Assembly (NCBI GenBank): GCA_002398485.1
Contig: DGYV01000051.1
Span: 6,753 to 37,305, forward strand
Direction of reading: 5' to 3'
DNA: 30,553 nt
From: Peptococcaceae bacterium UBA4997
GTDB lineage: Bacteria; Bacillota; Dehalobacteriia; UBA4068; UBA4997
The notes beneath the pieces were generated by a model that was given only the letters and a program-made list of their open reading frames with translations, was not told where the DNA came from and ran no database searches. A program made the translations under genes and the position numbers. Below are positions 8,290 through 15,482 of this stretch, in pieces (within the stretch, counting starts at the first letter, position 1; the number at the start of each line of letters is the position of its first letter).

Positions 8290-8817
8290 TTGACTAAAAT
8301 CGGAGCGTTTATAAAGGATTTGATAATCATAGTTTTACTGGCCTTGGCTCTGGCAGTTGTTTTAAAAACTTTTGTAGTAGACAGCCGTATAATTCCTTCA
8401 GCCTCTATGCATCCTACAATACAAATAAACGATAGGATTTTAATCAATAAATTCATTTACCGCTTTGAGGATGTTGAAAGAGGAAATATTATCGTTTTTA
8501 AACCCAATGCGGATACAGGTGAAACCAGGGATATGCTGAAAAGAGTGATTGGTTTACCGGGTGAAACTGTTGAAATAAAGGATAACCTTGTGTATATAAA
8601 CGATACGCCTCTTGAAGAAGATTATTTGGCAGAAGCGCCTGATTATCAATTTGGCCCTGTTACCATACCAGACAACTGCGTTTTTGTTTTAGGTGATAAC
8701 CGCAACAAAAGCGCCGATGCCCATGTTTGGCTAAATCCTTTTTTAGAAATAAATAAAATAAAAGGTAAAGCTTTTTGTATTTATTGGCCAATAAACCATA
8801 TGGAATCATTGACTTAA
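8290..8817 (+). CDS. lepB: signal peptidase I
   Basis: Membrane-bound serine protease that removes signal peptides from exported proteins. The 175 residues give one N-terminal membrane segment (about 8-28) and an extracytoplasmic catalytic domain. PSASMHPT carries the catalytic Ser (residue 39) and MLKRVIGLPGE the general base Lys (residue 84). The late GDNRNKSADAH box is recognisable, but Ala and His replace the Ser-Arg of the usual S-x-D-S-R. Two TTG codons, at 8284 and 8290, are possible starts; AGGGAG (8276-8281) is 8 bases before the second and only 2 before the first, so 8290 is preferred. It lies 38-44 bases after folE and 13 before surE. Confidence 0.92.
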   Translation: MTKIGAFIKDLIIIVLLALALAVVLKTFVVDSRIIPSASMHPTIQINDRILINKFIYRFEDVERGNIIVFKPNADTGETRDMLKRVIGLPGETVEIKDNLVYINDTPLEEDYLAEAPDYQFGPVTIPDNCVFVLGDNRNKSADAHVWLNPFLEINKIKGKAFCIYWPINHMESLT

Positions 8818-8830
8818 CAAGGAGTAAATA

Positions 8831-9601
8831 ATGCGCATACTGGTTACAAATGATGACGGAATTCAGGCTAAAGGCTTATTAAAGCTTTGTGAGACGCTTA
8901 ATCAAATAGCGGAAGTAGTTGTTATAGCCCCTTCCTGCCAGCAAAGTGCTACAGGACATGGTATTACAGTAGGAACACCAATTTATCTAAGGAGGGTAAA
9001 TTTGCCCGTTAAAGTTGAAGACGCATGGTCTGTAGACGGTTTTCCAGCTGATTGCACAAAACTTGGGGTAGAACAAATTTATTGTGATAAAGAAATAGAT
9101 TTAGTAGTTTCAGGTATCAATCACGGCCCTAATACGGGTACTGATGCGCTATATTCAGGTACTGTAGCAGCGGCACTTGAAGGGTTTTTCTACGATATAC
9201 CTGCTATAGCAGTATCTGTAATAGATGAGGGAGAATATGTTAATTTTAAATATGCTGCCGAATTTACCAAAGAATTGGTGATTTGGTGGTCTGAAAAAAA
9301 ATTTCAACCCTTAACCATGCTCAATGTTAATATACCAAACTTACCCAAAGAACAAATAAAAGGCGTTGATTTCAGCTTTATGGGTATACGCAAATATATC
9401 AATGCTTTTAGAAAAGGTGAAAGTATTGGTGATGATATTTGCTATATCATGGGGGGGCAGCCTGTTGACGATGATCATGATCCTGAAAGTGATGTTGCAA
9501 AATCTTTAGCCGGTTATATCACAATAACGCCATTGGGTGATAATTTAACCAATTATCATGTATTAAGGCAACTGAAAAATTTGGATAAGCCTAACCTTTA
9601 G
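8831..9601 (+). CDS. surE: 5'/3'-nucleotidase SurE
   Basis: Metal-dependent nucleoside monophosphate phosphatase of the SurE family, cytoplasmic. The protein has 256 residues (usual 245-265). Metal-site residues are visible: D8 and D9 in the opening MRILVTNDDGIQ, S39 in QQSATGHG, and N97 in VVSGINHGPNTG. The ATG at 8831 follows AAGGAG. It is the last gene of the folE-lepB-surE unit. Its final 11 bases overlap the end of the opposing flippase gene, and no terminator hairpin is evident at the junction. Confidence 0.95.
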   Translation: MRILVTNDDGIQAKGLLKLCETLNQIAEVVVIAPSCQQSATGHGITVGTPIYLRRVNLPVKVEDAWSVDGFPADCTKLGVEQIYCDKEIDLVVSGINHGPNTGTDALYSGTVAAALEGFFYDIPAIAVSVIDEGEYVNFKYAAEFTKELVIWWSEKKFQPLTMLNVNIPNLPKEQIKGVDFSFMGIRKYINAFRKGESIGDDICYIMGGQPVDDDHDPESDVAKSLAGYITITPLGDNLTNYHVLRQLKNLDKPNL

Positions 9602-11132
9602 TAAATTTATTAAGCAAAACCTGTGGCACGCCTTTTAATATAAACAGGAGTGCTAAATATATAAGGCAAAAAATACCTAAAAGCAATATAGCTAAAATAT
9701 ATTCATTGCTTATAATAGCAGCTATGGGAATAGCTGCTATTTTTAATATTAAAACTGCTCCCAATACTGCAAAAGCAGGCTTTAACAGAATTTTTTGCCA
9801 AACAAAACAACAGTGGCTAAAGCTTTTTAAATGATATAAATTCAATATGGTAAATATAAAACCAAATAATATGGTTGCTATGGCTGCACCTTTAATTCCA
9901 AGCCAGGGTAAAGGTACCAAAACAATCAAACCGGCAATTAGGCAAACCCCTGCTATGCATAGATTGATAAAAAGTGCCTTTACCTGCCCAAGCCCTTGTA
10001 ATATGCTGGTTAAGGTAATCTGTGAATATAGAAACGGTGCTCCCAGTGCTAAAATTTTTAAAGGTTCTGCTGCAGCCGGTGCATTAAAAATTAAAGTACA
10101 CAAGCTTTCCGCAAAAAAGTAAAAAACAAACATCATAGGTATACTTATCACACAAATGATCTGCAGAGCTTCATTGATGCGATGTTCAAGCAACAAGGGT
10201 TTTTGTGTGCTTTCTGCAATTGCCGGCAACATAGCAACGGCTAAAGTTGCGGTAAAAATACCCGGTAAATTCAACAAAGACATAGCAACTCCCGAAAAAC
10301 GTCCATAAATTTCCGTAGCCTGTTGTATATCATAACCGGAACTGCATAAAGACCATGGTATAATATAAGCTTCCAGCATCATCAGTATGGTCATTAAAAG
10401 TCTTTGCATAGTGACGGGTGTGCCAAAAGCAAACAAATATTTTGTAACATAGTTTGATTTCAAGGTGCTTGCACTTTTGGCAGGCTTGTATTTGCGGTAG
10501 GCTGAAATCATGTAGCATAAACCGCAAAATTCACCAATCACCGTGGCAATTGCAACCGCGCAAATTGCCTTATCCAGGCCTTTGGGCAATAAAACATAAG
10601 CTAAATATATACCTATACTTACCCTAAGCAATTGTTCAATATTTTGGGCAAAACCAATATAAGCTATTTGTTTTATGCCCTGAAAATAACCACGATACCC
10701 TGAACAAAGTGCTACAATAAAAATAGCGGGAATCAAAATTTGAAAACAACGCAAGGTTCGATGATCCATTACAAAATGGTTTATAAGCCATGGACTTGCC
10801 AAAAATGCAATAATTGTGGTAATAAAGCCCAATAAAGCTAATAAAGATAAGGAAATACGACAAATAAGCTGAATATTATGCTGCTGGTTTCTGCCAATCT
10901 GCGCCGCTATAAGCCTGCTCATAGCAAGTGGTATGCCCCAACTTCCTATAACAAGGCAAAAAGAATAAATCGGAGTTATCATTTCAGTAAGCCCAATGCC
11001 TTCTGTACCTAAAATACGTACCAAAGCTACCCTGTAGGTAAACCCAAGTAATTTTGCTATGGCATTTGCCAAAAGTAAAATGATGGCTCCGCCAAATAAA
11101 CTTCTGCGTTTCAAATTTTTTCTCCGTTTCAT
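9591..11132 (-). CDS. SpoVB/MurJ-like lipid flippase (MOP superfamily, PST family)
   Basis: Polytopic membrane protein of 513 residues with about 14 hydrophobic segments. The N end (KLLGFTYRVALVRILGTEGIGLTEM, then a GIPLAMSRLIA stretch) matches the SpoVB-type branch of the oligosaccharide/lipid II flippases. SpoVB is needed for spore cortex synthesis in Bacillus, but close relatives work in vegetative cell wall or polysaccharide export, so the substrate is open. The ATG at 11132 has no clear ribosome site. A TTG at 11114 follows ACGGAG with 7 bases spacing and may be the true start, which would remove six basic residues. The gene stands alone on this strand and runs into surE tail to tail. 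Confidence 0.8.
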   Translation of the reverse strand: MKRRKNLKRRSLFGGAIILLLANAIAKLLGFTYRVALVRILGTEGIGLTEMITPIYSFCLVIGSWGIPLAMSRLIAAQIGRNQQHNIQLICRISLSLLALLGFITTIIAFLASPWLINHFVMDHRTLRCFQILIPAIFIVALCSGYRGYFQGIKQIAYIGFAQNIEQLLRVSIGIYLAYVLLPKGLDKAICAVAIATVIGEFCGLCYMISAYRKYKPAKSASTLKSNYVTKYLFAFGTPVTMQRLLMTILMMLEAYIIPWSLCSSGYDIQQATEIYGRFSGVAMSLLNLPGIFTATLAVAMLPAIAESTQKPLLLEHRINEALQIICVISIPMMFVFYFFAESLCTLIFNAPAAAEPLKILALGAPFLYSQITLTSILQGLGQVKALFINLCIAGVCLIAGLIVLVPLPWLGIKGAAIATILFGFIFTILNLYHLKSFSHCCFVWQKILLKPAFAVLGAVLILKIAAIPIAAIISNEYILAILLLGIFCLIYLALLFILKGVPQVLLNKFTKG

Positions 11133-11240
11133 AAAAAATTTATTGTTTATGCTAAGGAATATGAAAATGAAAATTGAAATATAACTTGTATCAAGCGTCT
11201 AAACCAAAGCCGTAAGAAATAATGTATTTTTAAGAAAATT

Positions 11241-11256
11241 CCCTCTAAAAAGAGGG
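11241..11256. other. short hairpin in the leader before the EF-G-like gene
   Basis: A 6-bp perfect stem CCCTCT/AGAGGG with an AAAA loop. It lies in the 200-base gap between the divergent flippase and EF-G-like genes. There is no clean T run on either side, so its function is unclear. I saw no convincing promoter in this gap. Confidence 0.35.
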
Positions 11257-11332
11257 TTTCAACAAAAAAAATCAAATAATAATTAGATAAGTGATTATTT
11301 GCATAATAAATAGAATTGAGGAGGAGAGGCGT

Positions 11333-13375
11333 ATGAAAGTTTACCCATCTACGCATGTAAGAAATGTTGCCGTTATGTCCCACCAGGGCGCAGGCAAAAC
11401 ATCTTTAACCGAAAGCATGATTTTTGATACAGGCGCTACCAGCCGTCTTGGTAAAGTAAGTGATGGTAATACTGTATCCGACTACCACCCCGAGGAAATT
11501 AAAAGACAAATCAGTGTTAACACTTCTCTGGTTGCATGTGAGTGGAAAGACCACAAAATAAACCTTTTGGATGTTCCGGGTTTTGCGGATTTCTTTGGCG
11601 AAACTGAAAGTTCCATCAGAGTTGCCGACAGCATTTTAATGATTTTGGATTCTGTGGCCGGTGTAGAAGTTCGTACGGAGATCATTTGGGACTTAGCAGA
11701 TGAAAACAATACGCCTTGTATGGCTTTTATTAATAAAATGGATCGTGAAAATGCTGATTTCGAGAAGGCTTTGGATTCCATGCAAACCAAACTTACCCGT
11801 CAAATAGTACCGGTACAGCTTCCTATTGGTAAGGAAGCCGGTTTCAAAGGTATTATTGATTTAATTGAAGAAAAAGCTTATGAATATGGTGCCGACGGTA
11901 AAGCCAAGCCTGTAGCTATTCCTGCAGAATTGGCTGATGACGTTGAACATTACAGAGAAATGATGATTGAAGCAGCTGCCGAAGGTGAAGATGAAATCAC
12001 CATGAAATTCTTGGATGGTGAAGAGCTTACGAAAGAAGAAATCGTCTTGGGGCTAAAAGAAGGCATTAAACAAGCTAAAGTTGTTCCCGTATTGTGCGGT
12101 TCCAGTTTGAAAAACATAGGTGCAGACCTGTTAATGGATTTTATAGTGAACTATATGCCGGATCCTTTAGCTAACATTCCTGTTGAAAATGCCAATAAAC
12201 CTGTTGCCGCACTTGTGTTCAAAACCCTTGCAGATTCTTATGTTGGCAAACTGAGCTTATTTAAAGTTTTTCAAGGCAGCATGAAAGGGGATAGTGTACT
12301 TTACAATGCTACCAAGGAAATGGATGAAAAGGTGAGCCAGTTGAACACATCCCAGGGCAAAAATCAAATACCTTTAACTGAAGTAAATTTGGGCGATATT
12401 GGTGTTGTTGCTAAATTAGCCAATGCCACTACAGGAGATACTCTTACTACCAAAGACAGCGATGTTATTATTGAGCCCATTCTTTTTTCGGAGCCTGCTC
12501 TTACGATTGCGATTGCCCCTAAATCCAAAGGTGATGAGGATAAATTGGGTAATGCAATTGCGCGTTTATTGGAAGAAGATCCTACCTTACATTATCAAAA
12601 AGACGTGGTAACACGCCAAACAACCTTAACAGGTATGGGTGAAACTCATATCGATATAATTATTGAACGTTTGAAACGTAAATTTGGGGTTGACGTTGAA
12701 ACAGTTGAATTAAAAATACCTTACAGAGAAACTATTCGCGGCAGTATAAAACATGTTGAAGGTAAACATAAAAAGCAATCCGGCGGCCATGGTCAGTTTG
12801 GTCATGTATTTATTGATATGGAACCTTATGCAGATGCCGATTATTTGTTTGAAGAAAAGATTTTTGGCGGTTCCGTACCCAAACAATACATTCCTGCTGT
12901 AGAGAAGGGCTTGAAGGAATCTATGCAGGAAGGTATTTTAGCAGGATTCCCAGTATCCAATATTAAAGTAACTTTAGTTGACGGTTCCTACCATGCTGTA
13001 GACTCTTCTGAAATGGCTTTCAAAATAGCTACTAACCTAGCATTCAAAAAGGCCTGTGAACAAGCTAAACCCACCTTACTGGAACCCGTTATGGAAGTTG
13101 AAATTATAGTTCCTGACCAATATATGGGCGACATTATGGGAGACATGAACAGTACGCGCCGCGGCAAGATTATGGGTATGGAAAAACAAGGTAAAATGCA
13201 GGTTATCAAAGCACAGGCTCCTTTACAGGAGATGGCTCGCTATTCTATTGATTTGCGTTCCATTACTCAAGGCAGAGGTCGTTTTACCATGAAATATTCT
13301 CATTATGAAGAAGTACCGCAGAATATTACCGAAAAAGTAGTTGCACAGGTTAAACTTGGAAAAGGAACTGAATAA
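11333..13375 (+). CDS. elongation factor G-like GTPase (EF-G paralogue)
   Basis: A five-domain translational GTPase of 680 residues, slightly shorter than true EF-G (about 690). G1 is SHQGAGKTSL (16-25), G3 is DVPGFADF (80-87) and G4 is NKMD (134-137). A GSSLKNIG G5 motif follows, and the domain IV/V region (GHGQFGHVFIDMEP; GDIMGDMNSTRRGKIMGM) is intact. In canonical EF-G, G3 is DTPGHVDF, and its His positions the catalytic water; here residue 84 is Phe. The G2 stretch reads KRQISVN rather than RGITI. These features place it in the EF-G-like family found beside normal fusA in many anaerobic Firmicutes, whose role is not settled (ribosome rescue or recycling are possibilities). ATG at 11333 is preferred to an upstream GTG because GAGGAGGAG precedes it. 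It is monocistronic. Confidence 0.88.
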   Translation: MKVYPSTHVRNVAVMSHQGAGKTSLTESMIFDTGATSRLGKVSDGNTVSDYHPEEIKRQISVNTSLVACEWKDHKINLLDVPGFADFFGETESSIRVADSILMILDSVAGVEVRTEIIWDLADENNTPCMAFINKMDRENADFEKALDSMQTKLTRQIVPVQLPIGKEAGFKGIIDLIEEKAYEYGADGKAKPVAIPAELADDVEHYREMMIEAAAEGEDEITMKFLDGEELTKEEIVLGLKEGIKQAKVVPVLCGSSLKNIGADLLMDFIVNYMPDPLANIPVENANKPVAALVFKTLADSYVGKLSLFKVFQGSMKGDSVLYNATKEMDEKVSQLNTSQGKNQIPLTEVNLGDIGVVAKLANATTGDTLTTKDSDVIIEPILFSEPALTIAIAPKSKGDEDKLGNAIARLLEEDPTLHYQKDVVTRQTTLTGMGETHIDIIIERLKRKFGVDVETVELKIPYRETIRGSIKHVEGKHKKQSGGHGQFGHVFIDMEPYADADYLFEEKIFGGSVPKQYIPAVEKGLKESMQEGILAGFPVSNIKVTLVDGSYHAVDSSEMAFKIATNLAFKKACEQAKPTLLEPVMEVEIIVPDQYMGDIMGDMNSTRRGKIMGMEKQGKMQVIKAQAPLQEMARYSIDLRSITQGRGRFTMKYSHYEEVPQNITEKVVAQVKLGKGTE

Positions 13376-13414
13376 ACTATTTTTTCTGTTTTGAACAATT
13401 TGAAAACAAATCTA

Positions 13415-13465
13415 TAATTACTAAAAAGGCGCAACTGGTACTGCGCCTTTTTAGTAATTATTATT
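13415..13465. terminator. terminator after the EF-G-like gene
   Basis: A perfect 19-bp inverted repeat (13415-13433 with 13442-13460) with an 8-base loop ACTGGTAC. The core is a GGCGCA/TGCGCC stem flanked by A and T runs, so it can act as an intrinsic terminator in either direction. It starts 39 bases after the stop codon. Confidence 0.88.
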
Positions 13466-13768
13466 TTATTTATATATTTTTAAAGTAAATACCTAAGCAA
13501 CAGATTGTTTGCAATTGTTGTTAATAATTTCATAATTATTCATTTTTCTATTATTTATGTATAGTTTATAAATATGATTTTTAGCTGCAGGATAAAAATC
13601 TACGCTTAATATTCACATAAAACACATATAACAAAAACTTATACCACCTATTGGCAAGCCATTTTTTTTAATTAGCATTTTTTTAAACAACAAAAAAATA
13701 AAAAAAAATGATTAAATTTTTATACAAATAAATGAATTATTATACTTTACTTTTCTGTATTATGGGTA
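13466..13768. other. AT-rich intergenic region before the ECF gene
   Basis: About 300 bases without a convincing gene. It holds A and T runs and an 8-bp perfect hairpin GATTTTTA/TAAAAATC at 13576-13600 with a 9-base loop. There is also an AT-only inverted repeat AATAATT/AATTATT near 13530-13547. I could not match it to a known riboswitch class. The promoter for the downstream gene begins at 13746, so most of this stretch lies outside that transcript. Confidence 0.5.
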
Positions 13769-13774
13769 TATAAT
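13746..13774 (+). promoter_or_regulatory. sigma-A promoter of the ECF S-component gene
   Basis: A -35 box TTTACT (13746-13751), 17-base spacer and a perfect -10 box TATAAT (13769-13774). The start of transcription is expected near 13781, about 45 bases before the ATG, with TTGGAGGAG as ribosome site. Confidence 0.72.
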
Positions 13775-13824
13775 GTAGTAAATAATGATTTTAATAATAA
13801 AAACAAAGGTTTTGGAGGAGAAAA

Positions 13825-14331
13825 ATGTCAACAAAAACAAACGATCAAAAGATTAAAGTCCTAGCTTACAGCGGCTTATTAGCAGCCGCAATAGCATTGG
13901 CTACCGCATTTATAAAAGTACCCATGATAGTTGGTTATGTTCATTTAGGAGATGGTTTAATTTTCCTTACTGCAGCATTATTAGGACCAATTGGTGCTAT
14001 AGCATCAGCAATTGGCTCAGGTTTGGCTGATTTAATAGCTGGTTACACAATATATATACCTGCAACTATTATAATCAAGGGCTTAATGAGTTTAATAGCA
14101 GCTTGGGGGATTAAAAATAATAGTAGTATTTTAAGATGCATATTAATTTTTTCTATGTGCGAAATTATAATGGTAGGCGGTTATTTCTTATACGATGCAT
14201 TTTTATATGACTTTAAAACAGCTGCGGCTGTAATATTGTTCAATTTAGTACAAGGGGCTGCCGGTGTTATTATAGGTGCTGTATTAGTACCATTATTCAA
14301 AAAAAGGCTTAATAACAACTTATTGAATTAA
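13825..14331 (+). CDS. ECF transporter substrate-binding S component
   Basis: Integral membrane S component of an energy-coupling factor vitamin importer; 168 residues with five or six hydrophobic segments. The N-terminal part resembles the PF07155-type S components: VLAYSGLLAAAIALATAF, then a YVHLGDGLIFL segment, a GPIGAIASAIGSGLADLIAG segment and a PATIIIKGLMSLIAA segment. Substrates in that group include riboflavin, pyridoxine or thiamine precursors, and nothing nearby decides between them. No EcfA or EcfT gene is adjacent, so it presumably uses a shared ECF module encoded elsewhere. It is transcribed alone, from the promoter at 13746-13774 to the terminator at 14378-14408. Confidence 0.82.
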   Translation: MSTKTNDQKIKVLAYSGLLAAAIALATAFIKVPMIVGYVHLGDGLIFLTAALLGPIGAIASAIGSGLADLIAGYTIYIPATIIIKGLMSLIAAWGIKNNSSILRCILIFSMCEIIMVGGYFLYDAFLYDFKTAAAVILFNLVQGAAGVIIGAVLVPLFKKRLNNNLLN

Positions 14332-14377
14332 AAAATATAAGCTTATAGAACAATAAAACAACTAAAGACTATAAAAC

Positions 14378-14408
14378 ACAAGGCTTCTTAGATAAGAGGC
14401 CTTGTTTA
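14378..14408 (+). terminator. terminator of the ECF S-component gene
   Basis: A 12-bp stem with one G-U pair (14378-14389 with 14394-14405), loop AGAT, followed by TTT. It lies 47 bases after the stop codon. Confidence 0.75.
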
Positions 14409-14621
<213 letters not shown>

Positions 14622-14673
14622 AATAACAACCAAAATCCCCGCAAAAAACTTTGCGGGGATTTTGGTTGTTATT
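14622..14673. terminator. large perfect hairpin, terminator of sdhCAB
   Basis: A perfect 24-bp inverted repeat (14622-14645 with 14650-14673) with the loop AAAC. The GC core CCCCGC/GCGGGG is flanked by AAAAT/ATTTT, so the T-rich part is included in the stem. It lies 32 bases beyond the sdhB stop on the - strand. It is also oriented to stop transcription from the + strand, so it separates two convergent units. Confidence 0.85.
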
Positions 14674-14705
14674 GGTTTTCAGTTTAACCATATACTATTT
14701 CTCAA

Positions 14706-15482
14706 TTATTTATCGCCCATTAGGAATTGACGGAAACCATAACCATTAGTTTGACGATTCATAGCTGCCAAATGTGCAGTCAAGTTAATATTTTTTGGGC
14801 AAACACGTTTGCAGTTTTGAGCATTACCGCATTCCTGAATACCACCTTTTTTAACCAATTGCTCAAGACGCATATCCTTGTGCATAGCACCAATTGGGTG
14901 TGCATTGAATAAGCGTACCTGTGCTACAGCAGCAGGACCAATAAATTTGGATTTGCTGTTTACGTTGGGGCAAGCTTCCATACAGCAACCGCAAGTCATG
15001 CAACGAGAAATTGGATAAGCCCATTGGTGAACTTTGTCCGCTAAACGAGGTCCACGGCCAATAGCCCAACTGCCATCTACAGGAACCCATGCTTTTACTT
15101 TCTTTAAGTTATCGAACATAAGCTGCCTGTCAATCATTAAATCACGAATCACAGGAAATTTAGTTAATGGTTCTAAGGTTATTACATTATTTTCACCGTA
15201 TTGTTCCAATAATTTATCAGTAAGAGCTGAACAAGATTGGCGAGGTACACCATTAATCAGCATGGTGCAAGCGCCACATACTTCTTCAAGGCAGTTGCAT
15301 TCCCAAACTACAGGGTCTACTTTTTCGCCTTTAGCATTTATAGGATTTTTACGGATTTCCATCAATACAGAAACAACGTTCATATTAGGTTGATAAGGTA
15401 CTTTGAATTCTTCCCAATATGGTGCTGCTGTAGGATTACTGCGACGTTTAACTTTGAGATGTATAAATTGTGGATTCACCAT
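14706..15482 (-). CDS. sdhB: succinate dehydrogenase/fumarate reductase iron-sulfur subunit
   Basis: Electron-transfer subunit between the flavoprotein and the haem anchor. It has 258 residues. The 2Fe-2S site uses C64, C69, C72 and C84 (in CNCLEEVCGACTM and SC further on). The two ferredoxin-like clusters use C161, C164, C167 and C171 (CMTCGCCMEACP) with C218, C224 and C228 (ECGNAQNCKRVCP). The ATG overlaps the sdhA stop by one base, so translation is probably coupled. It is the last gene of sdhCAB and is followed by the 24-bp hairpin. Sequence cannot separate succinate oxidation from fumarate reduction; in an anaerobe with a methylmalonyl-CoA decarboxylase, fumarate reduction is the likelier direction. 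Confidence 0.95.
   Translation of the reverse strand: MVNPQFIHLKVKRRSNPTAAPYWEEFKVPYQPNMNVVSVLMEIRKNPINAKGEKVDPVVWECNCLEEVCGACTMLINGVPRQSCSALTDKLLEQYGENNVITLEPLTKFPVIRDLMIDRQLMFDNLKKVKAWVPVDGSWAIGRGPRLADKVHQWAYPISRCMTCGCCMEACPNVNSKSKFIGPAAVAQVRLFNAHPIGAMHKDMRLEQLVKKGGIQECGNAQNCKRVCPKNINLTAHLAAMNRQTNGYGFRQFLMGDK

Noticed and set aside
13655..13672. TGGCAAGCCA followed by a T run as a terminator
   Set aside because: The palindrome allows only a 3-bp stem with a 4-base loop, too weak to call, and no gene or transcript ends there.
13466..13824. Riboswitch (TPP, FMN, preQ1 or purine) before the ECF gene
   Set aside because: None of the conserved core sequences of these classes could be found, and the predicted transcript leader is only about 45 bases.
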